Of a stretch of DNA of 24,419 nt, positions 1 through 9,347 are shown piece after piece. The DNA comes from Candidatus Bathyarchaeota archaeon (GTDB taxonomy: Archaea; Asgardarchaeota; Lokiarchaeia; Sigyniarchaeales; Sigyniarchaeaceae): NCBI GenBank assembly GCA_014729935.1, contig WJJB01000519.1, forward strand, positions 1-24,419. The letters are read 5' to 3'. Under the pieces are notes generated by a model. The model worked only from the letters and a program-made list of their open reading frames with translations. It made no database searches and was not told the DNA's origin. Within the stretch, counting starts at the first letter, position 1, and each line of letters opens with the position of its first letter. The translations under genes were made by a program, and so were the position numbers.

Positions 1-185
1 ATCGTAAACTTGGTTCCTAGATTCAAGAACACGTTGGTCAGCCCGCGTGTTGCCATGTAAAATGCGTCATCTAGAAGGCCTTGGACCTTCAAGTTTTCAC
101 CGATAGATCTCATACCATCAATTACTTGATCAATAAACCCAAGGTTTCCCATTTCTTGTAACATATCCTTTTTGTTCTCATCCAT
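1..185 (-). CDS. Unrecognised protein, N-terminal part only (gene runs off the left edge)
   Basis: The open frame starts at an ATG (complement of 183-185) and stays open to position 1, so about 61 residues are visible, beginning MDENKKDMLQEMGNLGFIDQ. The visible part is mostly predicted helical and soluble, without a signal peptide or cysteines, and includes the stretch GLLDDAFYMATRGL. I do not recognise a family. There is no Shine-Dalgarno motif next to the ATG, but an A/T-rich AAATATTTT box lies about 25-33 bases upstream. That spacing would suit a leaderless archaeal transcript. The gene is followed upstream, on the same strand, by the end of the giant surface-protein gene with a 115-bp gap. 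Confidence is moderate that it is a real gene because the reading frame and start are clean, and low for any function. Confidence 0.55.
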   Translation of the reverse strand, partial: MDENKKDMLQEMGNLGFIDQVIDGMRSIGENLKVQGLLDDAFYMATRGLTNVFLNLGTKFT

Positions 186-300
186 GGCTTAACAACTCTC
201 GAAAATATTTCCTTAACATAACAATGAATCATTCAAACAAGCATAAAATAAAATTCTTCTCCCCACTATTTCATAACTTCGAAGAGAAAATAATGGAAAA

Positions 301-3300
301 TCACGGGAGTACCGTGATGGTAATTGTGGATACCCAAATAGTATAGCCACCGTTCGCTAACCAATCGGTCTTTAATTGCAAGATCCCCATGAAATCGCCA
401 CTTATACCCGCAGGGAGCGTGGTTTGCAACTCCACGATGACCGAGCCACTAGCAGCAACCGAGATTGAATCGTTGAATTCAAGATCCAAGGGTTGCAAGG
501 CAGGATCCAGCATTTGGAGGCTGAAAATGACATTCTTTGCGTTTGTATCATTCCAATTATACAGCGAAGCGGAAACAGATATTGTTGAACCTGGTGCAAC
601 ATTATCGTCGTGGGTGATTTCCTCATCTTCAACGATCACGGGGACTTCCTTGTCATATACAATGAAATATGAGTAAGCTGATGAATTCTGGGTATTTCCA
701 AGGCTATCAATGGCTTCGAAGTAATATGATACCTCAATTCCCGAGTATGTCCCAGGATCGACGGTATAACCATAAATTCCAGAGCCTGCGTCCACCATCA
801 CTCCAGATTCATATGTTCCCGTGATGTTGATCCAAATGTTAACGGAAGAGATACTTGAATACACATCAGTCACCGTGACGTTAATCGAGACATGATCTCC
901 TTTTTCCACGAATCCAGTTCCTATGTATGGTAGTTGATCCGTGCCTTGATTGAAAGTATATTCAGGAGCCACGGTATCCTTGGTGAAATTGAGGATTGTT
1001 GAACCAATATTACCGACTGTATCATTTGCATATATGGACACCTCATGCAACCCATCGGCTAATCCGTCAAACCCACTAATTGTATCATTCCCGGAGAATA
1101 ATTGGGGAGCACCACCATCGACGCGATACCATGTTTCATCAAGATATATTTCTTCCACGCTGATATTGAGAATGAACGCCGCGTTGAAGTAAGACAGGTT
1201 CGTTGGATTGATAACACTAATAACTGGCACCAACGTGTCCTTGATAAAAATAAGATCACGTGTGCCAATATTGCCTGCTGCATCTTCAGCATAAAACATT
1301 ATCGTGTGGTTCCCTTCTTCAAGGGAATTAAAACCGCTAATCGACTCGTTCCCGTTGAAGGAATATGGGCCCGTGGTCATATTATCCAGGTAATAATGCA
1401 TTGTTACTGCGGTTGCATCACTGACGAAGGTATTCACCGTGAATGTTTCATTGAAGATTTGATCTTGTGAAGGATTGGTTATTGTGATATTGGGAACGAT
1501 CGTATCTTTCATGAATGAGAAGATAACAGATTCTTCATTCCCTGCAGTATCATTTGCATGAATATTTACGAGGTTTGATCCTTCACCCAATACCGCAAAA
1601 TCAAAAGTTATATTACCACTTATGGTTTGATTCGATCCACCATTTACATTGAACCATTTTTCATCAATGTTTTCATCCAAGATGGTTGTATCTATCTCAA
1701 AGCTACCATTAAAATATGAGTTATTTCCCGGATTGACCACCGTGATACTGGGCGATGTAATATCCCTCGTGAAATTCAGGTAAATTGTTTGTACATTTCC
1801 AGCAAGATCCTGTCCCCAAATCATGATTTGGGTCATGCCATCAGGGATTGAGTTCCAATCCGCGCCTGACAGGGTGGTGGTTCCATTATAGTTGAGAGAT
1901 CTAACGGGTTCAGATGCAACTTGATAATTAGCAAAATCAAGATTAACTTCTTCGATATTAACCTCCAGGTCAAATGCATAATTGAAAATCGAGAAATTAC
2001 TTGGAGATATCAATGCTATCGATGGTAACACCGTGTCCTTGGTGAAAACCAAGGTGGTTTCATTTGAATTCCCTGCAAGGTCGATGATCTCGAAATACAA
2101 CACGTGGGAACCTTGGGAAAGCGAATCGAAACTTGTTAGACTAAAATTGCCAGAAACTGTTGTTCCCGGATCCATTGGATTATTTATTTTCATCCTGATG
2201 CGGTCATGATTCATTTCTGTTACAGAAATATTGATATCGAACATTGCATTAAAGTAGGAATTGTTCGAGGGTGATATGAACGTGTACATGGGTATAACAG
2301 TATCCTTGCTAATGTTCAATAGGATATTCTTTTCATTCCCAACCGTATCATTTGCATAGATAATCACCTCATGCCATCCCTCCGATAAGCCACTGAAGCC
2401 ACTGAGCGTGTCATTTCCTGTGAATCCATAAATGGGGGCACCCCCATCAATGGTATACCATGTATCCGAGAAATGAGCGTCAGTAATCTCCACGCTTAAT
2501 TCAAAAGAGGCATTATGGTAACTATTATTTGAAGGATTAAGTATCAGGATTTCAGGTGCAGTAATATCTTTCGTGAAGAGAACGGATGATGACATGATAT
2601 TTCCTGCGAGATCCCTAGCAAATACTAGCACGGTATAATCTCCATCTGATAACTCATTGAATTCAACCAAGGTTTCGTTTCCATCATATGTATGGTTCTC
2701 CGCGCGGCCTTCTATCTTATACCAGATATCATCAACGAAGTTATTATCGGAAATTGTGGTATTGAGATCAAAAGGCGCGTTATATATTGTCCCATTGGTG
2801 GTTGGTGCATCGATGGTTATTATTGGTGACACAGTATCTTTGGTAAACTCCAAGATGGTCATGTTAGTATTCCCCGCAAAATCCTCTGCTATGAAATAAA
2901 TGACATGGGAACCTTCTGAGAGTGCATCGAATTTTACGGCTGGAAAGACCTGAGAGCTATTTGCTGGAAACACGGTTGAATTTGCACCAAGATCATCCAC
3001 CTTGTAATAACTACCTTGGTAATTCGTGTCAATGATGGAAATGCGGTATTGAAATGTCTTGTTGTAATAGGATCCATTCACTGCTGGCAAGAGCATTTCC
3101 ATTGCGGGAATGATAGTATCCTTCGTGAAGGTAAAGGTAATGCTTGCTTGGTTGGATGCAGAATCATTTGCAAAAATCTCCATGGAGTGACTTCCTTGGT
3201 CCAAGGCATCGAAGATGGTTTGGGATATTGTAATCGGTCCGGTAAAGGATTCATTCCACGAGTTATTCCCATCAATGACATACCACGAATCTTCAAGATT

Positions 3301-6300
3301 AGTATCCGTGATGGTAACATTCAAGAGAAAAGTCGAGTTCTGAAAAGAACCATCAACCGGGTCTTCAAGGACCAAGACGGGATTCACCGTGTCTTTCGAG
3401 AAATTGATCATCGTGAAATTTTCATTTCCAGCCAAATCAATGGCATGAATCTCGATTTGATGCATGCCCTCGGTAAGTCCATCAAAATTTGCCAAGGTTG
3501 CATTACCTTCAAAGAATGTTGGATTTAGTCCATCCACTGTATACCACATGGAACCATAATTCTCATCGATCACGGTCGCATTTAGTTCAAAGGTGCTATC
3601 TTGGTATGTAAAGTTTGATGGTAGGTTCACGATGATTTGCGGTAAAACGGTGTCCTTGATGAAGGTAATGCTTGTCTCATTGATATTTCCTGCAGTATCG
3701 TTCCCAAGAACGTGCAAGACATGAGAACCATCATCGAATCCAGCGAAATCACCCGGTTGTATCGTTGCGGACCAGTTTTCACCATTATAGACCAAGTCGG
3801 ACGTGATAGACTCGTTTTCAATGTAGTACCACATGGCGTCAAAATGGATATCATCATTATCGCCAACGATTTCAAAGCTCGAATTGAAATGTGAATTATC
3901 TCCTGGAGAAAGGATATTCACAACGGGTAGAATGGTATCCTTATTGAATTGAAGCATGGAGTAATTTTGGTTTCCTGCCAAGTCTGACGCGTAGATATAT
4001 AGCGCGTGGTTTCCATTCGAAAGGTCATTGAAAACCCCCACATTGAGAGATTCATTCCCGTTGAAGGGATAGGAGGTATTAAGCGGTGAATCTATCCGGT
4101 AAAACATGGACGTGGTATCTGGATATAAATCATCTATTTCTGTATTTATCTCGAAAGTTTGATTCGTTACAAGTCCTTGAGATGGTGAAAGAATGTTGAC
4201 AGTGGGTAAATCGGTATCCTTGACAAAATCTATCCGGTATGAATGCTCGTTCCCTGCCGTATCATTGGCATAGACTATTACGAAGTGAGAACCATCAGGA
4301 AGCGAATCAAATGCGCCAGAATCGATGGTATCATTCCCCGTGAACGAATACGTGTCATTCGAATAACTATCGATGCGATAATAAGTGGATTCGAAATTAT
4401 CATCAGTTATTGTTGTATTAATGGTGAATGATTCATTTTGATAGGTATTATTGGAGGGATTGGTAACCACGACCACAGGATTTGTGTAATCCTTGTATAC
4501 CAAAACAGACTCGTTAGCATAATTCAATGATAGATCAAGGGCTTCCACGGTAATATTATGCCATCCTTCAGCTAGAGAATCGAAGATCACGTTGATGGTC
4601 TCGTTACCATTGAAGGAATACCTCGAAGAATCAATATAGTACGCAAAACTCGTATCATCAAGGTTATCATCCACCATGGTGGAATTAATCCAAAAGAGCT
4701 GGTTATGAAACGAGCCGTTCAACGGGTTATCGATGGTTATTCCTGGTGCAACGCTATCCACGATCATCGTAGTAGGATAATATATATTGGTTTTTTGATG
4801 TGTTCCATTATTAGCGAAAATGAAAATGGTGAAATTATCGTTATCAAGACCGCCAACCATGCTGATATTGAGAACATCCTCGTGTTCTCCCGTTGAATTG
4901 GTAATTCCCCATGAAGCATTTTTATATACCTCCACGCCTGCCGAATTATTAATTTGGAGCGTTAGGGAAGCCCCATTGATGTTAAACCATTCAGTGGATA
5001 TGCTTATCGTTTCGGTGTTGTTATAATACGTTTTATCCGTGCTCACTTGGAGGACGGGGGTGCCAATGAAAACAAATTCACCGAGAAGATCGGTATTTGA
5101 GGGTAACGTGAGATTCAGGATATTAAGATTCCTATCTATCATGTATTGCGCACCAATATCCAACGGATCGATCCATGATGCACTTGTATCATTCCAAAGA
5201 TAGGGGGTAATACTTGCATCGTCAATTTGTCCATCGTTGTATCCAACCAATAGGGAATAATTCAACGAGAACGCCCCACTTTCATTATGCACGAAGCGCA
5301 CGGTGAATCCATCAGCAGCGCCAGGTGTGCTTGGAATCTGGTACATGAGATCCGATGTATTGTTTACACGTTCAACGTAAAAATTATTGCTTGAAATGTT
5401 TCCTTCCACGGATATATTCATGTTTAATCCCGCATACTGGTGCAATGCTGGTGCAGGGTTCACAGGGACAATTTGGTATGTAGGGGGTCGTAAATTGATG
5501 AATACAGAATCTTCGATTCCCTGTTGCGTGTTCAATCCGATATCATAAGAATATTGGATTGTATAATTGTAAATGCCAGCAGGATCGCTAAATCTAACTG
5601 GAATATCGAGCGATGTGCCGTTGGACCAACTGCCTGAAGTATAAGGTAAACCATTTATCAAGACATTATACTGGGGATTCACGGGTGGAGGACCAATTTT
5701 CACTATCTCCCATGGGATAACATAGCCATCTAATCCTTGATAATAATCCTTATCTCCCGGAGAATTAACAAGGGGTAAGATTACTAATGGATAATTATCA
5801 ATGATATTCGTGCTTGTGTATGGCGTGTTGCCAAAGCCATCAAGATCAGAATCATAATCAGAATAAGTACCCCACAAGTTACCACCGATATTGGGACCAC
5901 CAATGACATTTTCTGACCCCATTGATAATTGATAGAAGATATTGGTAGCATTATTGCATGTTACATCTACCGCATTGAGTGCAAAGATATTATTATATAC
6001 CACGTTTTCAGAGGTGTTTGCATCAAGTAAAATGCCTGTTGTTATCGATCCCGAGACTGAATTACCATGGATTTCATTGAGAGTTTTATTTTGAGACAAG
6101 TCAGAGATATCGATGGCAATAACCAAGGATGAGAATTCATTACCGTGCACCTCATTACCAGATCCGGCAATACCAATTCCGGTTCCACTTGATGAGTTCA
6201 CGATTTGATTTCCCGCAACCAACATGGAACTTGCTCCAGGCTGCGCCTCGATTCCGAATGACGTGAAATTTGATAGAATGTTCGTGCTAATGTTGAGATT

Positions 6301-7680
6301 ATTGCTAGCATCGATTTGAATGCAGGTGTCGGAACCTTCCATTCTATTACTTGTTATTATCGTGCTGTTACTATTGAAGTTCCTTATCATCAATGATGAA
6401 TTCCCTCCAACATCCGATATCTCATTATCTATGAGCTCTATATGGTTGGACCCAGAGAGCATTACAGCCATCGAGAATCCTGCATCAATGATATTCCCAT
6501 GAAAACCATTTTCATGAGCATTCTGGATGAATACAGCACGGTCACATTGGGTGATGTTGTTGTCTTGAATGACATTTTGCCCTGCATCACTCAACAGGAG
6601 AAATGCAGTTTTGTTAACATTGACATGTGAATTCTGAAACGTATTCCTGATACTCGATGCGCCAGATATTTCAACTCCATGGGTGTTTGGATTTGATGGT
6701 AAGGAATTAGAAATATTGTTCAAATCAAGAAGATTGTCAGGTGCATTGATTACCTTCACTGCAACCTCGGTGAAAGATGTGTTCAAGCGATTATTTGTGA
6801 TATTGTTATAGCTACACGTGGGTGTTTGTAGGATAACCAGTGATTGCGTGTTATTGAATATCCAAGATGAGTCGAGTGTATTTGATTGGCCGTAAATATT
6901 AACACCATGACCTGAATTCACCGTTACTGACACATTACTCATTTCATTAAGGTTACCACTCACGCGGATGCCATCAAGTACATTATTTTCAACACGCGTG
7001 TTGTTGATATTGTTATTGTTACCCGTGATTGAGATTCCATATCCTGTGCATTCGTGGACATACGAATTATTTACAGTGTTCCCCCCACCCGCGAGAAGGA
7101 TTCCCGTTCCTCCGGCTTTAACATCCATATCTTCCATGAAAGCATTCCCAGCGTAAATCCTCATGCCATCCCCTTCAACATTCATCGACACGTTTGCGAT
7201 CATGCCAATATTCGAGCAAGTAGACAAGACATGAATACCAATTGATGCATTATTGATCAAGATGTCTTCAATCTGGATATTATCAGCATCAGAAAGCTTG
7301 ATACCGGTCCCACTTCCAGCACCCGTGATATTTATGAGATTAATTCTCAAGTGTTGGGTAGTATTCGAGATGGAGATGGCAATACCCGTGGTTGACGCAT
7401 TTATTTCCCAGTTATCGATAATCCAAGGATCCAATTCTGTCCCTGAACCTGCCGTAACTGCCGTTGATGTGGTAAAATTCGCATTTGATGTGATATTCAC
7501 GGGAGCGTGGGGTGTGAACGATCTTCCCAAGCGGTTTTTATCAAACTTTCCCGATTTCAAGTTCCATGGTAAAATGAAGGTGATGGTTAATGAAAACGAT
7601 AGGAGAAGCAAAGTCGTGCATAGAAAACCCTTAAACTTCTTTTTCTTTCCTGAACGTGATTTCAATTTCAATTGGATCAA
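301..7680 (-). CDS. Giant exported beta-helix / Ig-repeat surface protein (2459 aa)
   Basis: Seen: a TTG start preceded by a strong GGAGGG motif six bases upstream, which decides the start. Residues 1-18 are Lys/Arg-rich, followed by a hydrophobic stretch at about 19-40 (signal peptide or N-terminal anchor). Residues about 80-640 carry repeated G-N-x-I/V-x-N-N type rungs of a right-handed parallel beta-helix, closing with a NosD-like segment (NLWGTYSDYDSDLDGFGNTP, near residue 600). A beta-rich linker with a domain at about 660-970 follows. Residues about 977-2236 are 14 tandem Ig-like repeats of about 90 aa, each ending in [F/Y]xKDTxxP. The last 220 residues hold two further beta domains. 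N-x-S/T sequons are very dense. There is no C-terminal membrane anchor or recognisable sorting motif. Known: such proteins in archaea are surface or adhesion proteins. Inferred: a heavily N-glycosylated cell-surface adhesin or envelope protein. Exact ligand unknown. Confidence 0.9.
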   Translation of the reverse strand: MIQLKLKSRSGKKKKFKGFLCTTLLLLSFSLTITFILPWNLKSGKFDKNRLGRSFTPHAPVNITSNANFTTSTAVTAGSGTELDPWIIDNWEINASTTGIAISISNTTQHLRINLINITGAGSGTGIKLSDADNIQIEDILINNASIGIHVLSTCSNIGMIANVSMNVEGDGMRIYAGNAFMEDMDVKAGGTGILLAGGGNTVNNSYVHECTGYGISITGNNNNINNTRVENNVLDGIRVSGNLNEMSNVSVTVNSGHGVNIYGQSNTLDSSWIFNNTQSLVILQTPTCSYNNITNNRLNTSFTEVAVKVINAPDNLLDLNNISNSLPSNPNTHGVEISGASSIRNTFQNSHVNVNKTAFLLLSDAGQNVIQDNNITQCDRAVFIQNAHENGFHGNIIDAGFSMAVMLSGSNHIELIDNEISDVGGNSSLMIRNFNSNSTIITSNRMEGSDTCIQIDASNNLNISTNILSNFTSFGIEAQPGASSMLVAGNQIVNSSSGTGIGIAGSGNEVHGNEFSSLVIAIDISDLSQNKTLNEIHGNSVSGSITTGILLDANTSENVVYNNIFALNAVDVTCNNATNIFYQLSMGSENVIGGPNIGGNLWGTYSDYDSDLDGFGNTPYTSTNIIDNYPLVILPLVNSPGDKDYYQGLDGYVIPWEIVKIGPPPVNPQYNVLINGLPYTSGSWSNGTSLDIPVRFSDPAGIYNYTIQYSYDIGLNTQQGIEDSVFINLRPPTYQIVPVNPAPALHQYAGLNMNISVEGNISSNNFYVERVNNTSDLMYQIPSTPGAADGFTVRFVHNESGAFSLNYSLLVGYNDGQIDDASITPYLWNDTSASWIDPLDIGAQYMIDRNLNILNLTLPSNTDLLGEFVFIGTPVLQVSTDKTYYNNTETISISTEWFNINGASLTLQINNSAGVEVYKNASWGITNSTGEHEDVLNISMVGGLDNDNFTIFIFANNGTHQKTNIYYPTTMIVDSVAPGITIDNPLNGSFHNQLFWINSTMVDDNLDDTSFAYYIDSSRYSFNGNETINVIFDSLAEGWHNITVEALDLSLNYANESVLVYKDYTNPVVVVTNPSNNTYQNESFTINTTITDDNFESTYYRIDSYSNDTYSFTGNDTIDSGAFDSLPDGSHFVIVYANDTAGNEHSYRIDFVKDTDLPTVNILSPSQGLVTNQTFEINTEIDDLYPDTTSMFYRIDSPLNTSYPFNGNESLNVGVFNDLSNGNHALYIYASDLAGNQNYSMLQFNKDTILPVVNILSPGDNSHFNSSFEIVGDNDDIHFDAMWYYIENESITSDLVYNGENWSATIQPGDFAGFDDGSHVLHVLGNDTAGNINETSITFIKDTVLPQIIVNLPSNFTYQDSTFELNATVIDENYGSMWYTVDGLNPTFFEGNATLANFDGLTEGMHQIEIHAIDLAGNENFTMINFSKDTVNPVLVLEDPVDGSFQNSTFLLNVTITDTNLEDSWYVIDGNNSWNESFTGPITISQTIFDALDQGSHSMEIFANDSASNQASITFTFTKDTIIPAMEMLLPAVNGSYYNKTFQYRISIIDTNYQGSYYKVDDLGANSTVFPANSSQVFPAVKFDALSEGSHVIYFIAEDFAGNTNMTILEFTKDTVSPIITIDAPTTNGTIYNAPFDLNTTISDNNFVDDIWYKIEGRAENHTYDGNETLVEFNELSDGDYTVLVFARDLAGNIMSSSVLFTKDITAPEILILNPSNNSYHNASFELSVEITDAHFSDTWYTIDGGAPIYGFTGNDTLSGFSGLSEGWHEVIIYANDTVGNEKNILLNISKDTVIPMYTFISPSNNSYFNAMFDINISVTEMNHDRIRMKINNPMDPGTTVSGNFSLTSFDSLSQGSHVLYFEIIDLAGNSNETTLVFTKDTVLPSIALISPSNFSIFNYAFDLEVNIEEVNLDFANYQVASEPVRSLNYNGTTTLSGADWNSIPDGMTQIMIWGQDLAGNVQTIYLNFTRDITSPSITVVNPGNNSYFNGSFEIDTTILDENIDEKWFNVNGGSNQTISGNITFDFAVLGEGSNLVNIHANDTAGNEESVIFSFMKDTIVPNITITNPSQDQIFNETFTVNTFVSDATAVTMHYYLDNMTTGPYSFNGNESISGFNSLEEGNHTIMFYAEDAAGNIGTRDLIFIKDTLVPVISVINPTNLSYFNAAFILNISVEEIYLDETWYRVDGGAPQLFSGNDTISGFDGLADGLHEVSIYANDTVGNIGSTILNFTKDTVAPEYTFNQGTDQLPYIGTGFVEKGDHVSINVTVTDVYSSISSVNIWINITGTYESGVMVDAGSGIYGYTVDPGTYSGIEVSYYFEAIDSLGNTQNSSAYSYFIVYDKEVPVIVEDEEITHDDNVAPGSTISVSASLYNWNDTNAKNVIFSLQMLDPALQPLDLEFNDSISVAASGSVIVELQTTLPAGISGDFMGILQLKTDWLANGGYTIWVSTITITVLP
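971..4749 (-). repeat. Array of 14 in-frame Ig-like domain repeats
   Basis: Within the giant surface protein, 14 units of roughly 86-95 residues follow one another without linkers. Each begins near P-x-I-x-I-x-x-P-S-N-N-S-Y-x-N, contains W/F-Y-x-I-D-G, G-N-x-T-I-x-x-F-x-x-L-x-x-G-x-H and A-N-D-T-A-G-N, and ends with K-D-T. Sequence divergence between most units is high, so the array is old. The 9th unit (about 2285-2550) and the 14th (about 970-1230) are noticeably closer to each other, sharing WYxxDGGAP, a GNDT...SGF run and HEVxIYANDTVGN. This suggests a later copy event. Confidence 0.85.
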
Positions 7681-7684
7681 GGTC

Positions 7685-7693
7685 TACCCTCCA
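7685..7693 (-). promoter_or_regulatory. Ribosome-binding site deciding a TTG start
   Basis: On the minus strand the sequence GGAGGGTAGACC directly precedes the TTG codon of the giant surface protein. GGAGG is complementary to the archaeal 16S rRNA tail, and the six-base spacing is good. No ATG or GTG closer to the signal peptide would keep the basic N-region in front of the hydrophobic segment. Confidence 0.7.
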
Positions 7694-7762
7694 GCGATGT
7701 GCTTTTTACAGTATTTCATGGAGCGTGCATGCAGTAAGTATACCTAGGAACTTAGCAACATG

Positions 7763-7772
7763 TTATAAAAAA
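7763..7772 (-). promoter_or_regulatory. Candidate TATA box for the giant surface-protein gene
   Basis: Reading the minus strand, an A/T run (TTTTTTATAA) lies about 85-95 bases upstream of the TTG start. It is the best TATA-like match in the 220-bp gap before the proteasome gene, and it would give an mRNA with a leader of about 60 bases carrying the GGAGGG ribosome-binding site. Assigned by eye only. Confidence 0.35.
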
Positions 7773-7900
7773 TCTTATGATGAAAAACAATTTAAAAACA
7801 ATTGGTGAATGAGAAGACTCGAATCAAATAGCTCCTTCATCTTGATGAATTAAAGGACCTAAAAGTATACCAAAGCAAAATAAAATAGCTTGGAAAAGGT

Positions 7901-8587
7901 TCATATGATTTCTGATAAGTCCTTGGACATTCCTTGGGAACCATCAGCCTTTATGATAAGTAAATCCATCATTTCTCCCGTAGTGGCATCCCGCTTGATG
8001 GAATTAACGATTGCTTTTTCAGCTAGCTCTTTTCCTTGCTCCACGGTCATGGTTTCATCGTATTCAGCTTCCAAAATGCTAATGGCCAGGGTAGTCGAGG
8101 ACCCTGTGGCCGCAAAATCATCAGGAATGAGACTTCCAACCGGATCGAGCGTGTATATCGCAGGGCCATCCTTATCCACGCCGCCAACGATAACTTGAGT
8201 GTATAAAGGTGCCATCTTACGCTGATAGAGAAATCCAGAGAGGAGCTTGGTGAGAGACTTCACGGACATGGTCGTATGATTATTCAATTCATACAAGTTT
8301 GCATTTGCCCTCATTATTTTCACGAGCATTTGCATATCAGAGATCAATCCAGATACCGAAAAGCCTATGGTATCAGTCACCCTGAAAACTTTTTTTACTT
8401 TTTTTGAGGTGACGGTATAGCCCCAAATCACCCGCCTCTCATTCCCAAGAACGACACCATCAACACATTTCAATCCCACCGATACAGCACCTGGGATAAC
8501 GATTTGAACTTGTTGTGCTTCAGGAGTGGTTAAACCTGTCCTGAATTCTGGTCCAGCAAGTGGGATGGTAGTATCAGGTAACTTCAT
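7901..8587 (-). CDS. psmB: Proteasome beta subunit, predicted catalytically inactive (Thr1 replaced by Ala)
   Basis: 228 aa, the usual length for an archaeal 20S beta subunit. The core follows the family throughout: VDGVVLGNERR, GYTVTSKKVKKVF, SGLISDMQMLVKIMRA, VIVGGVDKDGP, DPVGSLIPDDFAATGSS and the RDATTGEMMDLLII end. In active beta subunits the propeptide ends G|T-T-T-V-G. Here the same place reads G-A-V-S-V-G, with Ala34 in the position of nucleophile Thr1. Counting from it, Asp17 is Glu and Lys33 is kept. Without Thr1 neither autoprocessing nor peptide cleavage would be expected, so the 33-residue leader probably stays or is trimmed by a partner. Known: several archaea encode a second beta subunit with a structural or regulatory role in mixed rings. 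Inferred: an active psmB paralogue sits elsewhere in the genome. The gene has its own promoter (TATA at 8611-8619). Confidence 0.92.
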   Translation of the reverse strand: MKLPDTTIPLAGPEFRTGLTTPEAQQVQIVIPGAVSVGLKCVDGVVLGNERRVIWGYTVTSKKVKKVFRVTDTIGFSVSGLISDMQMLVKIMRANANLYELNNHTTMSVKSLTKLLSGFLYQRKMAPLYTQVIVGGVDKDGPAIYTLDPVGSLIPDDFAATGSSTTLAISILEAEYDETMTVEQGKELAEKAIVNSIKRDATTGEMMDLLIIKADGSQGMSKDLSEII

Positions 8588-8610
8588 GGTACTAGAGGCA
8601 ATGGTCCCGG

Positions 8611-8619
8611 TTTATTTAT
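8611..8619 (-). promoter_or_regulatory. TATA box of the proteasome beta gene
   Basis: The minus strand reads CAAAGG followed by ATAAATAAA, a purine-rich BRE-like element plus TATA box. Its centre is 28 bases upstream of the ATG, so transcription would start at or next to the start codon (leaderless or nearly so). No Shine-Dalgarno motif is present, which agrees with this. Confidence 0.55.
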
Positions 8620-9011
8620 CCTTTGTTGTTATCACCTTCCTTCATGATATTTTCATTTTTGAGTTGATATTGAATTATTCCTTGGAACCAGCAACCATTT
8701 ATACTTGTTCATTTCTTGATTCTCTTTCAGGAGTTTTCTCAAGGAAAAAATACTTGGAATGGAGTGGGGATTGCATTTCAAGAAACAGTGAGGGTATGCA
8801 GGGGTATGGCTCTTCGATGAATTGACATTCCTCACATTCATGAAGCATCAAGGGTTGGAGGTTAATCACCGGACCATGGCGAGATCGAGAAAATGCCAAG
8901 AAAAGGAGAGGAAATTCAAAATCTCAGGTGAAGGAGCTTTCAATATAGTTTAAAAAGACCATGAACCTAGTTATTATAGCACAAGATAGCTAAAAGTTGA
9001 GGATTTACGTA
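8620..9011. other. Gene-poor stretch between psmB and the next gene
   Basis: About 390 bases with no convincing gene. It is divergent, holding the psmB promoter at the left and A/T-rich TATA-like runs at 8949-8957 and 8970-8978 that could serve the plus-strand gene at 9012. A minus-strand frame at 8699-8899 would encode 66 aa with a HECEECQ...PYPC cysteine cluster. It overlaps another equally short frame and has no ribosome-binding site, so it is not called. Confidence 0.4.
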
Positions 9012-9347
9012 ATGACGTTCACTTTGCATCCGGTCACGTCAAAAATCGTATCGACGGTGTCTAAAGTTATCACCCAGTATTATAGTTCTTGGGACGAATC
9101 GAAAGCCAAGCATTACGTGTTAAAAGCAATTCGGGAGCAGGAACTCAAGCATCACCAGCTTCTCATCCATTTCTGCAAGCTATCCGTGAAAGAGCGGAAA
9201 GAATTATGGATGAGTATCTTCAAAGAGCTTACTGATTTTCTCCCTGATAAACGGCTTCAACGCAAGGTTTTCAAGCGATGCAAGGAAAACATGGAAGAAT
9301 GCATGGTTGGAGCCTGCGAGGACGCTAAGGAAGAGTCCAGCAATTAG
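9012..9347 (+). CDS. Small unrecognised helical protein (111 aa)
   Basis: ATG start chosen because a TTGAGGA motif lies nine bases upstream. An in-frame TTG at 8997 would add five residues but has no ribosome-binding site. The product begins MTFTLHPVTSKIVSTVSKVI and is rich in Lys, Glu and aromatic residues. It looks all-helical and has three cysteines near its C-terminal half (KRCKENMEECMVGAC). No signal peptide or membrane segment is seen. I do not recognise a family. It converges with hxlB, with only 14 bases between the stop codons. The region CHHQLLIHFC-like composition suggests no clear metal site, so no function is proposed. Confidence 0.6.
   Translation: MTFTLHPVTSKIVSTVSKVITQYYSSWDESKAKHYVLKAIREQELKHHQLLIHFCKLSVKERKELWMSIFKELTDFLPDKRLQRKVFKRCKENMEECMVGACEDAKEESSN

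Noticed and set aside
3016..3528. Plus-strand open frame of 170 codons inside the surface-protein gene
   Set aside because: It is antisense to Ig-like repeats with an obvious domain pattern on the minus strand, has no ribosome-binding site, and its product has no sensible composition. Other plus-strand frames across 389-7747 fail for the same reasons.
971..4749. CRISPR-like or satellite DNA repeat
   Set aside because: The periodicity of about 270 bases is the in-frame Ig-domain repeat; units are too divergent and lack the short repeat-spacer pattern.
7836..7849. TTCATC/GATGAA hairpin as terminator of the proteasome gene
   Set aside because: Only a two-base loop and no T-run on the minus strand after it; the 50-base distance from the stop also makes it unconvincing.
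8699..8899. Minus-strand 66-codon frame with HECEECQ...PYPC
   Set aside because: The cysteine cluster is suggestive, but the start would be a TTG without a ribosome-binding site, it overlaps another equally short frame, and nothing else supports it.
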